The position numbers were made by a program, and so were the translations under genes. Positions 33,306-44,728 of a stretch of 51,302 bases of DNA are shown in pieces. Every line of letters begins with the position of its first letter. Position 1 is the first letter of the stretch. The notes below the pieces were generated by a model. That model ran no database searches and had not been told where the DNA came from. It saw only the letters and a program-made list of their open reading frames with translations. The stretch comes from Gamarada debralockiae. Lineage: Eukaryota; Ascomycota; Leotiomycetes; Helotiales; Hyphodiscaceae. The DNA lies in the NCBI GenBank assembly GCA_002803225.1, contig NXFV01000558.1:1-51302 (forward strand), read 5' to 3'.

Positions 33306-34660
33306 CTACAAGAACTTCCTCGGATTCAAGCTCGAGATGTTGGCGCTCTTCGCTTTCCCATCGAAGATAAACTCGCTCATCAACTTTCCCGTCGCACAAC
33401 TATTCTGTATCCCCCAACACGTATGGCCGGTCGCCATCAACAAGCCCTTAATCCCGGTCTCTCCAATCAAAGGGCCACCGCCGAGGGATACAGTTGGTAG
33501 GTAGCAAGCCTGTTTGACCAGCACTTCGCCTTCTCGCATCGGCGTAGAGATCGAGGAAATGTAGTCAACAATATCTTGGCAGCGGTTTTCGTCGCAGACA
33601 ACGAGGTCGGAGGACTTGGGGAGTGGGATGAGGGTGTCCCCTTCTCCTGTCAATTCGTTTCATTAGTATTGTTGATGGGAGGGGACGAGGAGACAAACCG
33701 CAAGCATAAACCGTCCCATCAGGCCTAGCATACATCTCCGGGCTAACTGTCAATCCATGTTTCCTCCTCTTTATATCACCACCCCCAGTCCTCCCAAAGT
33801 CCTTGGGTAGATCGATCTCGCTGAAGATCGCATACGGCGTGACATCAGCTTTCACCACCACACTGTGTGCTCTCATGGCTTGGATTGGGGCCTCCGGGAA
33901 TATGGTCTTCGTCCAGGGACCGGCTGCCAAGATAACATCCGTCGCGGGGATTGTGTGGGAGGTTTTCGAAGATTTGTCTTCGTAAGTAACGGACTTTACT
34001 CCTTCCCCATCTTTCTCGATGTTGTTGACGGAACCAAGTAGGACTTCCGCACCAGCTTCAACAGCTAGATCTGCCATTGATGTCGTGAACTGATAGGGAT
34101 GGACTTGTGCCGTTGTGCTGGGTGTTCCCATCTCGGAATACCCAGTGACGGACTCCACATCAAACCAATCCAAATCCTTCGGTATCCCAGCCGCACTGTT
34201 CCTGGCCTTTATTTTCCCATCTGTCTTGGGCAGCTTCTGCCATTCCTCTCCTTTCGATTCAACAGTAGCTTCATTGCCAGGCACGTGTATACGTCCCTTC
34301 GCGCTCAATGAACCGCAATGCACAGCTCTGTATCCCCATCTCTTCTCCCCGCCATGTTCTTTAGCAAGCTCTGCATGGAGCTTATAGGATAATGGTACGA
34401 TGTTGGAGGGGTATGCCCAGAGAGCTAGCAGACCACCCGCTTTCCCTGATGCGCCGGATGCGATGGATGTAGCTTCGAGGATGGTGATTTTGTGTTTGGT
34501 GGACGAGTAAGACGGGTGGCGTGTGAGGAAGTAAGCTGTTGTGCAGCCAATTATTCCACCTCCTATTCAAGATCAGTCTCCTTCCCCTTATAAAATCCAA
34601 ATAAAAAGTAAGAATCTTACCTACAATGACAATATTCCTTTCCCTCTCATCAGCAGCCAT
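33306..34660 (-). CDS. FAD-dependent oxidoreductase of the DAO family
   Basis: Three exons (34660-34621, 34562-33699, 33646-33306) give 414 residues; introns are 58 and 52 bp. The N-terminus is a Rossmann FAD-binding motif, IVIVGGGIIGCTTAYF (residues 10-25), formed only after splicing. ASGASGKAGG follows, then LAAGPWT and a C-terminal GHTCWGIQNS segment with the usual FAD contact. This matches the glycine/D-amino-acid/sarcosine oxidase family (DAO), which oxidises amines or amino acids; the substrate is unknown. In-frame ATGs at 34696 and 34741 would add a basic leader (MHMLRARATRF), possibly a mitochondrial targeting form; 34660 is the conservative start. Confidence 0.87.
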
Positions 34661-35157
34661 CGTGAATCTTGTCGCCCTCGCTCTCAGCATGTGCATTGCA
34701 TAAAAATCTGACACCAACCTTATGACGTTTGCACAAAACACAAACTCCCCATCTCCACAATTTCTTATCGATAAGCCGGAACTCTCATTGCCGAGGCATG
34801 CGATTCAACTCCACCAAGGATTTGGAATTCTAGACTCGTCTTGCTTCGTCATATCCCGTGAAACACTTTACAAACACAAAGGCTTGTGCTTCAACCTCAC
34901 TCCACTGAAGAATAAGCATAAAGTTCGATGCAAGCCCAGCACTCGCTTCTTCAGAACGTGTTCAAAGACCCGAACCAACGAATTGCCAGAGGTGTTAGCA
35001 AGAATCGGCCGTTTTTGAATCTCGTATGTTTTCTTCCATGTTGATTTGGTTTGGTTTGGGGATTGATGATGAGAGCGATTTGCTAACTTGGCGGTGACAG
35101 TGGGCTCCAAGTCCTTCAGTACAAAGATACCAAATTGCACAAGCTCAGAAACGAACT
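34661..35157. promoter_or_regulatory. Divergent promoter; 5' UTR intron of the glutathione peroxidase gene
   Basis: About 500 bp between divergent starts. GTATGT at 35024 pairs with GTGACAG ending at 35100, with a GCTAAC branch site, giving a 77-bp intron in the peroxidase leader. A 98-codon frame at 34722-35018 has no domain and stops before this intron. Confidence 0.5.
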
Positions 35158-35933
35158 ATGGCTTCTGCCACCAGCTTCTACGACTTCAAGCCGCTTGACA
35201 GTACACCTCCCCCTTCCTCCTCCCAAATTCCAAATCATCCCACCTCTTTCAAGCTTAGCCCAGAGTGGAGAGAAGAGATCATATACTAATATGTATCGTG
35301 TGAATAGAGAAAGGCCAAGCTGTCCCCCTCGAAGAATACAAAGGCAAAGTCGTCCTCATTGTCAACACTGCCTCGAAATGCGGGTTCACGCCTCAATATA
35401 AGGGATTGGAGGAGCTGTACAAGAAAATTAAGGAGACGCATGGTATGTTGTCCCTCCCCGGATCCACCTCCATCTCCACTCCATCACCCCCTCATTCCCC
35501 AGCTCCCCTCTCCGGATCTCCACCCCCGAATTCTACCCAATTCCCCAAAAGAAACTGAAGTCAGAGAAGCTGACTTTTCTCTCACACAGGCGATGACTTC
35601 ACAATCCTAGGCTTCCCCTGCAACCAATTCGGCAACCAGGAACCCGGCACCGACGACGACATCCAAAGCTTCTGCCAAGTAAACTATGGCGTCTCCTTCC
35701 CGATCATGGGTAAAACGGACGTCAACGGCGACCAAGCCAATCCGCTCTTCGAATGGCTCAAGAACGAACAACCTGGTCTCATGGGCTTGAAGCGGGTTAA
35801 GTGGAATTTCGAGAAGTTTTTGGTGGGCAGGGATGGCAAGGTTAAGGGACGCTGGGCAAGTACTACGAAGCCGGAGAATTTGGAGAAGCCGATTTTGGAG
35901 GAGTTAAAGAAAGAGACTAAGAGTGAGCTTTGA
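35158..35933 (+). CDS. Glutathione peroxidase / thioredoxin peroxidase
   Basis: Three exons (35158-35200, 35308-35442, 35590-35933) give 173 residues, normal for fungal GPX. Peroxidatic Cys39 lies in [26 protein letters not shown] holds the catalytic Gln72, and Trp and Asn lie in [12 protein letters not shown] further Cys88 in SFCQVNYG fits the resolving cysteine of the thioredoxin-dependent fungal type (yeast Hyr1/Gpx3). It reduces hydrogen and lipid peroxides and, in yeast, relays the oxidant signal to the regulator Yap1. All key residues are intact. Confidence 0.93.
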
Positions 35934-36253
35934 TGGCTGAGAGATAATTAGATTGGAGAAGGTAGGGATGGAAGGAGATATGGCCAGTTGGTGGGAGATT
36001 ATACCATGGGGTGGCAATGTGATTGAGGTGGATTAATTTTTGGGATTTGAGGTTTGCAGTGTTGTCACAGGTTGGCTTTACTCTCCTCTCATTTAATATT
36101 TGATGCTTCACAGCTGATGAAGGATTCATTAAGGAAGAATGAAATTGGCTCCCTGACTTTTCTCTCATCGAAATTCGCAGTGAAATCTACAATTCCATCT
36201 CCCATTCAATTTCCCATCCTGATTCAGCATTCACCTCTGTCCAGTCTCTGTCA
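35934..36253. other. Convergent 3' region, no gene
   Basis: 320 bp between the stop codons of the peroxidase and the oxidoreductase. No feature recognised. Confidence 0.5.
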
Positions 36254-37645
36254 TCAAATCAGCTCCCACACTCCATTCGATTCCTTAATCTCCACCTCCC
36301 TTCCCTCATCCAAACTCCTCCTACCTGCCTCCAAAATAGCCGTCGTAGCAACCGTATTCCTCAGCGTCGGCAAGCCCCTCTGATCCAATTCCCCCAACGC
36401 CTTCAATCCCTCCCGATTAACCTTAACACACCCGTCAACAAACTTCTCAAAAGACACATATCCATAACCTCCCTGCCCGGCAAAATTGCCCTCCTCATCA
36501 GGCGCATACCGCATATAAAACGGATTATACCACATCAACTGCCCCACGCTATCGTCCGCAACATCGTATCCCCTCTTCGCCTGATCAATCCTAATCTCGC
36601 CTTTCGCACCCATATAATGGAAATATTGGTTTGAGTGCACCCCGGCTTTTTGGGGCGCCGTCCAAGAGGCGGTGTACACGGCTGTTGCGCGGCGGGAGGG
36701 ATCGGATTTCTTGACCCAGTGCACGAGCAGGGAGATGGTGTCTTCGGTGGCGGGATCGCAGCCTAGATCAACTGCGCACCCTTTCGAAGCAGAAGCGGAG
36801 ACCTTAACAGGTGTATATCCCTTCTGCTGGACCATAGATTCGCAGATATCAATATGATGACTGTTCAAATAATAGGAAATGTCCGAATCAATCCCCGCCC
36901 ACGCCTTGAACGTTTCCAATTGACTCTTCGGCTGGCTCATATAACTATAGAAGTAATTGAAATCCCCGAGATTCTGCGCCTTGTGTCGAGCATCCGCATA
37001 CGCGGGATCATAACGCTTATGATGCTCGATGTAGACGAATACGCCGTGTTTGGCGGCGGCTTCAAGGAGCAGTTGGTGGTGTGCTAGGGTCTTGACGGCG
37101 GGCTTGGTGATCAGGACGTGGATCTTCCGTTCGATTGCGTAAAGGGCGATGGGGTAGTGCGTTGTGTCTGGGGTGAAGATTGTTATGGCGGAGCCGGGGG
37201 AGAGAGCGTCGATGGCAGTTTTGTAGGCTGATGGGTCGCGGACATCGTTGGCGGGGTAGGATTCGAAAGACGTGTCGAGATTATTGTAAACTTGGGAGAT
37301 GTTTTTGTGGAGATGTTCGCCTGGAAATTAATCAGCCTCGATCCTTACTCCAATCGCAGAATTGAAAGGGGACGGAGAGTTGCAGGAGAACGTACGAATT
37401 GCGGGGTATTTTGACCCGGAAGTCCCAACCATTGACAGCTTCCCAACTTTTCCTCGTCGTCGCAAATCAAACATCGTCAAGCCGACAACTCCAACCTTCT
37501 TATCTGATCCCGAAGCTCCTCCGCCGACGAATCCAGTTGTGTATTCACCGGTTCCTACCATGAGCACGTCCAATGGCTTGGACGCGACATGTTGGCTGGC
37601 AGGCGGGGTAGGTTCGCTCGACGGGTGCAATGGAATGGAGTCCAT
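36254..37645 (-). CDS. Gfo/Idh/MocA-family NAD(P)-dependent oxidoreductase
   Basis: Two exons (37645-37396, 37320-36254) joined across a 75-bp intron give 438 residues. The N-terminal Rossmann fold begins [30 protein letters not shown] is followed by the EKP-like [12 protein letters not shown], then [14 protein letters not shown] and the C-terminal alpha/beta substrate domain with [10 protein letters not shown]. Members oxidise or reduce sugars, polyols or sugar acids; the substrate is not predictable. EKP appears as TKP, keeping the Lys and Pro. An upstream ATG at 37702 is in frame, but the one at 37645 is the better fit. Confidence 0.88.
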
Positions 37646-39105
37646 GTTATCTGCTTTTTCTCTCTGTGCTATGAAGCAATTGTGTTCAAGTTGAGTGATC
37701 AACCAATATCGAGGTCAGGAACAATGGAGGAATGAATGGCGAGGTGAAATTGCAGAATCATAGTGGAACTTAGCAGCTATAGAGTCAATTACGCTGTCAC
37801 GGTGATGAGTGGTGTCGTTAACTTTGCGGGTTCTGACGGAAAATAAGGGGCCCGACCCAGTTGGGGAGGAGGGGAAAAATTGAGGGGCAGATTCCGGACG
37901 AGTGAACCGGCGAAATACTCCGGTGCTAGAGATTGGGCAGCAAAACCGCTAAGGATGAGGCTTGGAATTGTATGGAGAGATAATTTTCTCTGCCAAGACG
38001 CTTTGCATGGTGGAGAGCGGGATTTTTGCGGAATTATTGAATATCATTGAACTGCTTCTTCAGGCAAATTCTCGATTGGCCTCAAACTGCCCCGCGTTCA
38101 TCTCTGGGACACATGTTTCACTGCCCATCACTCACTCTCCCTTTCAGGCTGTACCCATCGATCGTGTACCACAGTTCAAAAATCGTGGAAACCAGATTGA
38201 ATATCCTCAAATTACTTGCATTCAATGGGTTGATCACCCTCCCTTCAGGCTTTGTCCCGCATCTTCCAGGCTGATAACAGGCTCAACATGATCCCTGCTT
38301 CCATGATCCTCATACCCCACGCGAACCTCGCTGATCGGATGATCAAGCCCCGACCTCTCACTGGTGGAAAAACTCTTCCGCGAACAACCCCACCATCCTC
38401 AACGACCGCCACCGTCATCTTCCCAAAACCCACTGACGCAGCACCTCTGGTCCTGCATCTGTATACTGTCGGTATCGAGTTGTACAAAGACACATACAGC
38501 ACGAAGTTAGCTAACACACCTTCGCTGCCGGGTCCAAACCCGCAGTTTGGCAGGAAGGAAATCCCTCTTCGAGCGAAGTTGATATCGAGCTGATATCAAA
38601 TCAAAGTCCCATCAATGTCGGCCCAGATATGCCGACTTTTAGTCCGGTCTCCGTTTCTACGTAACTTTAGTAGCGTTAGCTCCAAAGCAAAATCTAGAAG
38701 GGAGGCAAGTGCTCGGTATAATGTCATACGGGCGATGCCCCCACGAGTGTCCAGAGTCTGCCATTCGACACCATTCTCTCATACTTTCTTCCCTACCTGC
38801 GGATTCCGGGAAATTTCTCTCAACGGTAACGAACAAGCGAAGGGCTGCAGATTCTTTTATACATAGACTGGATCCCAAGTGGCAGATAATACCTTGATAT
38901 TTTCCGAGAATTCCGTTCTGGGAAACGGCTCTTTCATTGAATTTCTCGTCCGCTGCTTCTTATAAACCTTCTTCCAACCTCATCTCATCTTCTGCCTCAT
39001 CCCACTTTACGTTTTCTTCGCCTCACTTCGTCCTTCTGCTTTGCTTTAAAGCCAGCGTAACCTACTATCGTTCCGTTCCCTCATATTCGAATTTAAGACA
39101 CAAAA
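37646..39105. other. Divergent intergenic region
   Basis: About 1.46 kb between divergent starts of the oxidoreductase and the aldolase. Frames on both strands at 38245-38593 oppose each other and have no domain. TATAAA lies at 38959 in the aldolase promoter, followed by a CT-rich leader. Confidence 0.45.
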
Positions 39106-40098
39106 ATGGCCCACGCCAACGGAGTCAATGGCGTTACCAACGGGCACACGAGCACACGCCGCCCCCTCCTTCCTGGCATCTATGCCCCAACCATGACATT
39201 CTTTAACCCAGAGACTGAAGACCTCGACATCCCCACCATCAAACGCCACGCAGTCCGCCTCGCCGAATCAGGGCTCGTCGGTCTCGTCACAATGGGCTCA
39301 AACGGCGAAGCCGTCCACCTCTCCCCCAGCGAGAAGATCGCCGTCACCAAAGCCACTCGCGAAGCACTGGACGAAGCCGGCTTCACCAAAATCCCCGTCA
39401 TAGTCGGAGCCACAGAAGGTTCCGTCCGGGGCACCATCGATCTGATCAAAGACGCCAAGTCCGCGGGCGGCGAATACGTTTTAATTCTCCCGCCCTCCTA
39501 CTTCCGTGGCTTTATGGATGAGGAGGCTGTATATAACTACTTCATGGAAGTAGCGGACGGCTCGCCTTTGCCGATTATTCTGTACAATTATCCTGGTGCT
39601 GTTGCCGGGATTGATATGGATTCCGATCTTCTCATTCGGATCGCTAAGCACCCCAATATCGCGGGCACGAAATTCACTTGCGGCAACACTGGCAAACTCA
39701 CACGAGTTGCTTTGGCCACTAACGCCAAGACGCCTTTCCAAGAAGGATCGGGGTATATGGCATTTGGCGGGATGTGCGATTTCACGGCCCAGACTTTGGT
39801 GTCTGGCGGAAGCGGGATTATTGCAGGCGGAGCAAACGTCATGCCAAAGGTCTGCGTCAAGGTCTGGGATCTGTACACTGAGGGAAAGCGGGAAGAGGCA
39901 TTCGAACTACAGAAGACGTTGTCCAAAGGTGATTGGGTGTTGACAAAGGCGGCGATTGCAGGAACGAAGTCAGCGATTCAGAGTTATTTCGGATACGGAG
40001 GATATCCACGACGGCCGTTGAAGAGGTTGGATGAGGCACGCACGAACAGCATTAAGGAGGGGATTGCGGAGGTGATGAAGATTGAGAAGAGCTTATAG
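39106..40098 (+). CDS. Dihydrodipicolinate synthase-family aldolase (2-keto-3-deoxy sugar acid type)
   Basis: Single exon, 330 residues, typical length. TIM-barrel lyase motifs: GIYAPTMTFF at the start, the GxxGE substrate loop VTMGSNGEAVHLS, ILYNYPGAVAGID with the catalytic Tyr near residue 160, and the Schiff-base Lys189 in IAGTKFTCGN. Fungal paralogues of this size act on L-threo-3-deoxy-hexulosonate (D-galacturonate pathway) or on 4-hydroxy-2-oxoglutarate. Fungi make lysine by the aminoadipate route, so a biosynthetic DapA role is unlikely. The exact substrate is not settled. Codon use is GC-rich, consistent with good expression. Confidence 0.88.
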   Translation: MAHANGVNGVTNGHTSTRRPLLPGIYAPTMTFFNPETEDLDIPTIKRHAVRLAESGLVGLVTMGSNGEAVHLSPSEKIAVTKATREALDEAGFTKIPVIVGATEGSVRGTIDLIKDAKSAGGEYVLILPPSYFRGFMDEEAVYNYFMEVADGSPLPIILYNYPGAVAGIDMDSDLLIRIAKHPNIAGTKFTCGNTGKLTRVALATNAKTPFQEGSGYMAFGGMCDFTAQTLVSGGSGIIAGGANVMPKVCVKVWDLYTEGKREEAFELQKTLSKGDWVLTKAAIAGTKSAIQSYFGYGGYPRRPLKRLDEARTNSIKEGIAEVMKIEKSL

Positions 40099-42452
40099 GT
40101 GTCAGTGGATGTGGGAGGGTTTTTGATTTGCATTCTCTGGTTCGTTTGAGGGTTTTTTGACGTTTGTTGTGTCGTTGAAGTATATATTACTTGGGGTCAA
40201 TTGCTTGATAGCTTCTTAGACGACGAATCAATGATTCAGGAATTTTAATCACAAATCCTCTGTTTTGTCATTCCATCTCAATATTCCTGATTGAGTCGTG
40301 GCATCAACTTGCCTTTGGTCTTGCCAAATTTGCACTCTCAAGTAGAGAAATCAAGTTGATGTTCCTTCCCCAGACCTCAGACACAAATACACTCCTCGCT
40401 TTCGAGTATAAATCACTCATCTCACCTCATTGTTGAAACTTGAGACCCGGAGAAGGAGGGGAGGAACAGACCAGAAGCTTGGCCTCTGCGTTAGCGTCAA
40501 TCTCTGATGTTATGCGAAGGGCTGGAGATTTCTGAAAGAAGTGTCTATTGATTCCAACGTATTCAGGCAACGGATGGGCCTCGAACCTCCTGGGCTATTG
40601 TCGTTGTCACTCCAAATATTGGCGTGGAAGCCGATTTTGAGGTCATTTCCGCCTAAGTACCAAGATACTTTAGAGATCTGCGAGGAGCCTTTGTTAGCCC
40701 TTTATGTCTCATTGAGCGCATGAATGATTACAAGCTCTCCCAACAGATGGAGTAAGTGGTATCGTAGTCCGTGGCCATCTCAGCTGCCACGATGACCTGC
40801 ATTTGTGATTCCATCCGTACGCGACCTTGAAGTTTTGAGATTGCGCTCTCCGAAGTCCATTGCATCCACCTGCTGGGATTTCTTTCATTTGGAATCTGTA
40901 TATAAATTCACGAAGTTGGGTTGGCAATCACATATGTCTTTAAGCCGGTGAAGTAGTGAGCAATTGTGTTCCGTGTGGAGAGTTGAGAGCATGAGTATCC
41001 TATTGACCTCAAGAACCCGGCTTAACCAAGAGCGCGAGGTTCCATTCTAGCTTCTCAACCTTGGGCATAAACCCGTCTTTTGCAATTTCTTAGAAATATT
41101 CCATCTTGTAGGAGGTCTTCGGGCGAGAATACTCATCAGGAACTCTGTCGCTGACTCATTTCGTCCCAGTCAGGTTGGAAGGCCATCATATGTCAGGTAG
41201 GAAATGGCTGCGGAAATGCTTCCTTGGGATTTCAAGGGAATGAATGCAGTTTTTAAGCTTCTTCATTTCTACTATTATCGTTATTACTCTAATTCTTTTC
41301 GTCGTTTTGTATTTAATCAGAATAATCGTACTAGACCGTATGTTCAGTGGGAAATCCACCAGGGAAGAGCATTCTGGTGCCTGGTGGCTTTAGATGCTTA
41401 GTTGGCTGCTCCAAGCCATCCTTTGCAGATCTCCGTATGGCCATTTCGGACTTTTTGAAGTCATCAGAGACAGATCTGTGGTCAAAATTAGAAGATATAT
41501 AGTCTGTAGCCAGGGAAGAATCGCAATCCTCAACTTCTAGGTGTCAGCAAGTAACTATCATTGCTCCTCGTTGTTCTGGGACGTAGGTAATATGTCAAGC
41601 ACTGTACAGAGATCATTTCCACATCACAAGATAGTCGGACGGAGTAGCATCGAAGCCCTGAAAAGCAGATTAGAGCTTAGAATTTCTAGATTTGAAAGCA
41701 TGGCATGTTTCTTATACTCAAATTCTTTGATTTGATTTTGGGGTGGCTTGAGACTGCAATTCTTGTGTCTCCATTTGATTTTGTTGTCGTTGATTTCTCA
41801 TCGTTGGGGTCTTCCTCTTTCACTACGAGTCAGATTAAGAGCTTCCCAAGAGCGGAAATGAAATACTTGAGTGTGCAGGTACCCCGGATAGCCTCCATAA
41901 TTGTCATCACCCTGGAGGAAGAGTGGTAGAGCAAGGTAATGGATAGCCGCCATTGTGGCGGTTCAACTGGGGGGTTGAGACCCTCCATGGTATTAGTCTA
42001 AGTCAACTTCTGGTTCTGTTGTCATGCGATACCTAGCCGTGTTCCAGGAGCAGAAAGGCAACATTAAAGTAAAGAGGAGGCTTAATGAGGGATCTGGAAT
42101 CACTGGGTGCGCATTCAACCCCTTCAGAACCTTTATTCCGCGATTTCAACTTTTTAAACTAGCTTCTCGAATACAACGCCTTTGAGCACTTATCAAACTT
42201 CATCTCAGGTTCTACGAAATATCTATCTACAGTAATTATTTGCCGCAGGGTCTTATACGATCGGGCAAACAAACCAGCCACAAGAAGCATGTCAAGTGTC
42301 GGCTAACCTTCCCAATATGACATACTACAGAGTCAGGGTGTGTTCACAACAGGAGAGAGCAATAATACTGCATTCTAAGTCCATCTAAACCTTGCCTAAT
42401 AAATCGGGCGAATATCAGGGGCTCCCAAAGCCATGCAGGAACAAGAATTGTC
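40099..42452. other. Long non-coding region
   Basis: About 2.35 kb without a supported gene. Short frames (40541-40723, 41204-41401, 41541-41929) show no domain, splice pairing or family signal. A short inverted repeat, GCCGCCATTGTGGCGG, lies near 41947. No tRNA recognised. Confidence 0.4.
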
Positions 42453-44477
42453 TTATTTCGGAGAAGTCCCAGAAAGTTGCTCTCTCAATGTAACCAACAG
42501 AGCCTCATCATTCTGCGGCACATTATCAAGGAGTTCGAAAGGTGGAAGAGGCGTAATCGGTGCTGGTGTCCGTGACCGCCTTGCCGCAATCAAAGCTTTA
42601 GCAGCCTCGTGAAGATTCTCCTGTGTCTCTGGTTTATCTAGGTAGCGTTTAGTAGCGGCAGTGATCTCTGCTAATGTCCGACTAGTCTTTCGTCCTCTCA
42701 GGCGATCAAAGAAGCTGGTAGAGTTGCTGTCGTCCAGGCTCACGTGCTGCAGGCCATCGTCGACATTGAACCGGAAATATTTCATTCCTTTGTGTTCGGT
42801 ACTACGTTGGATCGCTCTAGCAAAGTACTGCATCTCATGATGTGTTCTTTGTGTTTCAGTGGCTAAACTGACCGCGGACCGTATCATTGAATACACGCCA
42901 GCGTTAATGGATTTACCGAACCCTATTGGCTTGAATCTCGAGACTGGATTGCGAGCACCTGTGCCGATGCTTATCAAAAGTGCTACTGGGTAGTCCGAAC
43001 TCTTGCCTCTTTGGTCTTGTTTCTCCATGGCGAGCACCTCTTGATAAGCAACTATGCTTGGATTATTATGCCCGAATCCTGCATCTTGGTAAATGTACTG
43101 TCCGATGGTAATCGGAGAGAAGTAAGTGGGCGCAGCTGATGTTGCTCTTGCTATTGCCCAAATGGGCTCTTCGGCCGCGGGGCCAGGGTTACACACAAAT
43201 GCAGGTTCATCTGAGAAATGGTCGTAGCTGCGAAACAAATGGAGCTTTTCGGTAGTACCCGAGGTTTCTTTCCGAAACGCCAATACTGCCCTGCTATTTG
43301 TAAGTGGGGAGCGGATTGGTAGGTTGAAGGAAGGGAACATACGTCCTGCACGGATCACCATCTGAGGCAAAGATATTTCTCTTCCACGGCCGGCTTGGGT
43401 CCAATTCTTTCTCTTCGACAAGGTCTTTGATTGCCTGAGTAATTCTGTTTGTCTTGTACCTTGGTCCGAAAAATACCGAGTGAAAAATCTTCGGGTGGTC
43501 GAAGACGCCTCGAGAATACCGAGCAAAGGAGGATATGCAGCTCTGGATGGGCATTCGTAGCCTCCCGAGCATGATTGCGATAAGGCTAGCATGTTAGAAC
43601 AATCCCTTTATTTGAGTGAGGCAACATACCCGCCGCTGCTGGTCCCAAATATGTAGTCGAAGCATTCCCGTGGAATGTAATCCATATAAGGTTCATCTCG
43701 TCAGCGTCAGCAATATATTTTTCTCCCAAATCCAATTATAATATAATGTTTACCAAGCGCTTGTGGTGTGGGCTGAGGGCCTGTGGGTTGAGGGTCGATC
43801 TCCCGCAATATTCGAACGCGATGCATCAAAGCCTTCAATATCAGAAGACTAGAGTAGCTGCGGATGCCACCCCCATCTGGAAGCTTAGATTAGTACCGAC
43901 ATAGAACACGACTTGAAATGCTTACCAAGACTCAATATCACCTTTCCCAACTGTTTTTGACTTTCCATCGCGGAACTATATGCCTTTCGTATTGTTGGTA
44001 CAGAGTCACTGAGCGTATAGAATGGCTTCAGAAATTTGTCGATGCTAATTTTTCGTCAACGTAGTACTCGAGCAACTAGTCTAACGGGGGGATTGCATCA
44101 TACGTGCTTTCTGTTTTGTCCACTTCCATGCCGTGGCCAGCTTGTTCTTCCCGTTCTCCCGGCGGCTTCATCATCAGAATGATGTCAGTGAAGCAATCGT
44201 CGATGGTCTTTACCAGCGCACTTTCACGTTGAGTATCATATAAGACTTGTAGCACCTGGCTCGGAATTACATCTTGAGAGCTCAAGTTCCTGCAAATATC
44301 TCCAGACCATAATCTAAGTCGCGAAGCAGCCTGTTCAACCAAGGCGCGTGGGACCGTGTCTCCGTCCGATGCAGCCTTGGCGTGCTTCTCAACAAGATGA
44401 GAAAGACGTTCAAAATTGCTGGCCAAGGCACACTGATAGATTGTAAAGGTCGCTGGCTCCATCTGAAGGCGCTTCAC
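42453..44477 (-). CDS. Patatin-like phospholipase
   Basis: Six exons (44477-44104, 44044-43926, 43876-43754, 43696-43630, 43585-43343, 43293-42453) keep one frame for 588 residues; introns are 44-59 bp. An N-terminal ~150-residue helical region (LRLWSGDICRNL, LVKTIDDCFTDIILMM) resembles leader domains of fungal multidomain cell-death proteins. The patatin domain follows: oxyanion loop DGGGIRSYSSL, nucleophile elbow GTSSGG (catalytic Ser), and catalytic Asp in YQDAGFGHNNPS. A tail of ~130 residues follows, with no NB-ARC or TPR repeats. Predicted activity is acyl-ester hydrolysis of phospholipids. It is divergent from the HeLo/DUF7580-type gene, with 251 bp between the starts. Confidence 0.85.
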
Positions 44478-44728
44478 ATTTCATGGTAGAGATTGTGATC
44501 AATTGTCTTCGGAAGAGTTGTTTGATGTAGTCAAGCTTTGTCTCGCCAAGTTGACCAATAATAAAAACGACAATATTGTCTAAAATTAGTAGTACATGAG
44601 GCTGCGATGAACAACGTCGAAGCCCATCTCAGCTTGTATTGTGTAGGTCAGCAAGTGTCCAGCAACTGTCTTCCGATAACTGGGACCTGGTGAACAGCTC
44701 GTCTCGGCTCCCTCGCAGCAAGTCCACA
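44478..44728. promoter_or_regulatory. Short bidirectional promoter of the patatin and HeLo/DUF7580 pair
   Basis: 251 bp separates the divergent ATGs. The + frame is open upstream of 44729 but lacks an ATG there (only a TTG at 44639). One ATG near 44607 is out of play unless an intron starting at about 44641 is used. A shared promoter suggests joint expression; this is inference. Confidence 0.5.

Noticed and set aside
41935..41995. Possible tRNA-like stem-loops near GGTTCAACTGGGGGGTTGAGACC
   Set aside because: The A and B boxes do not fit consensus and no cloverleaf with an acceptor stem could be drawn.
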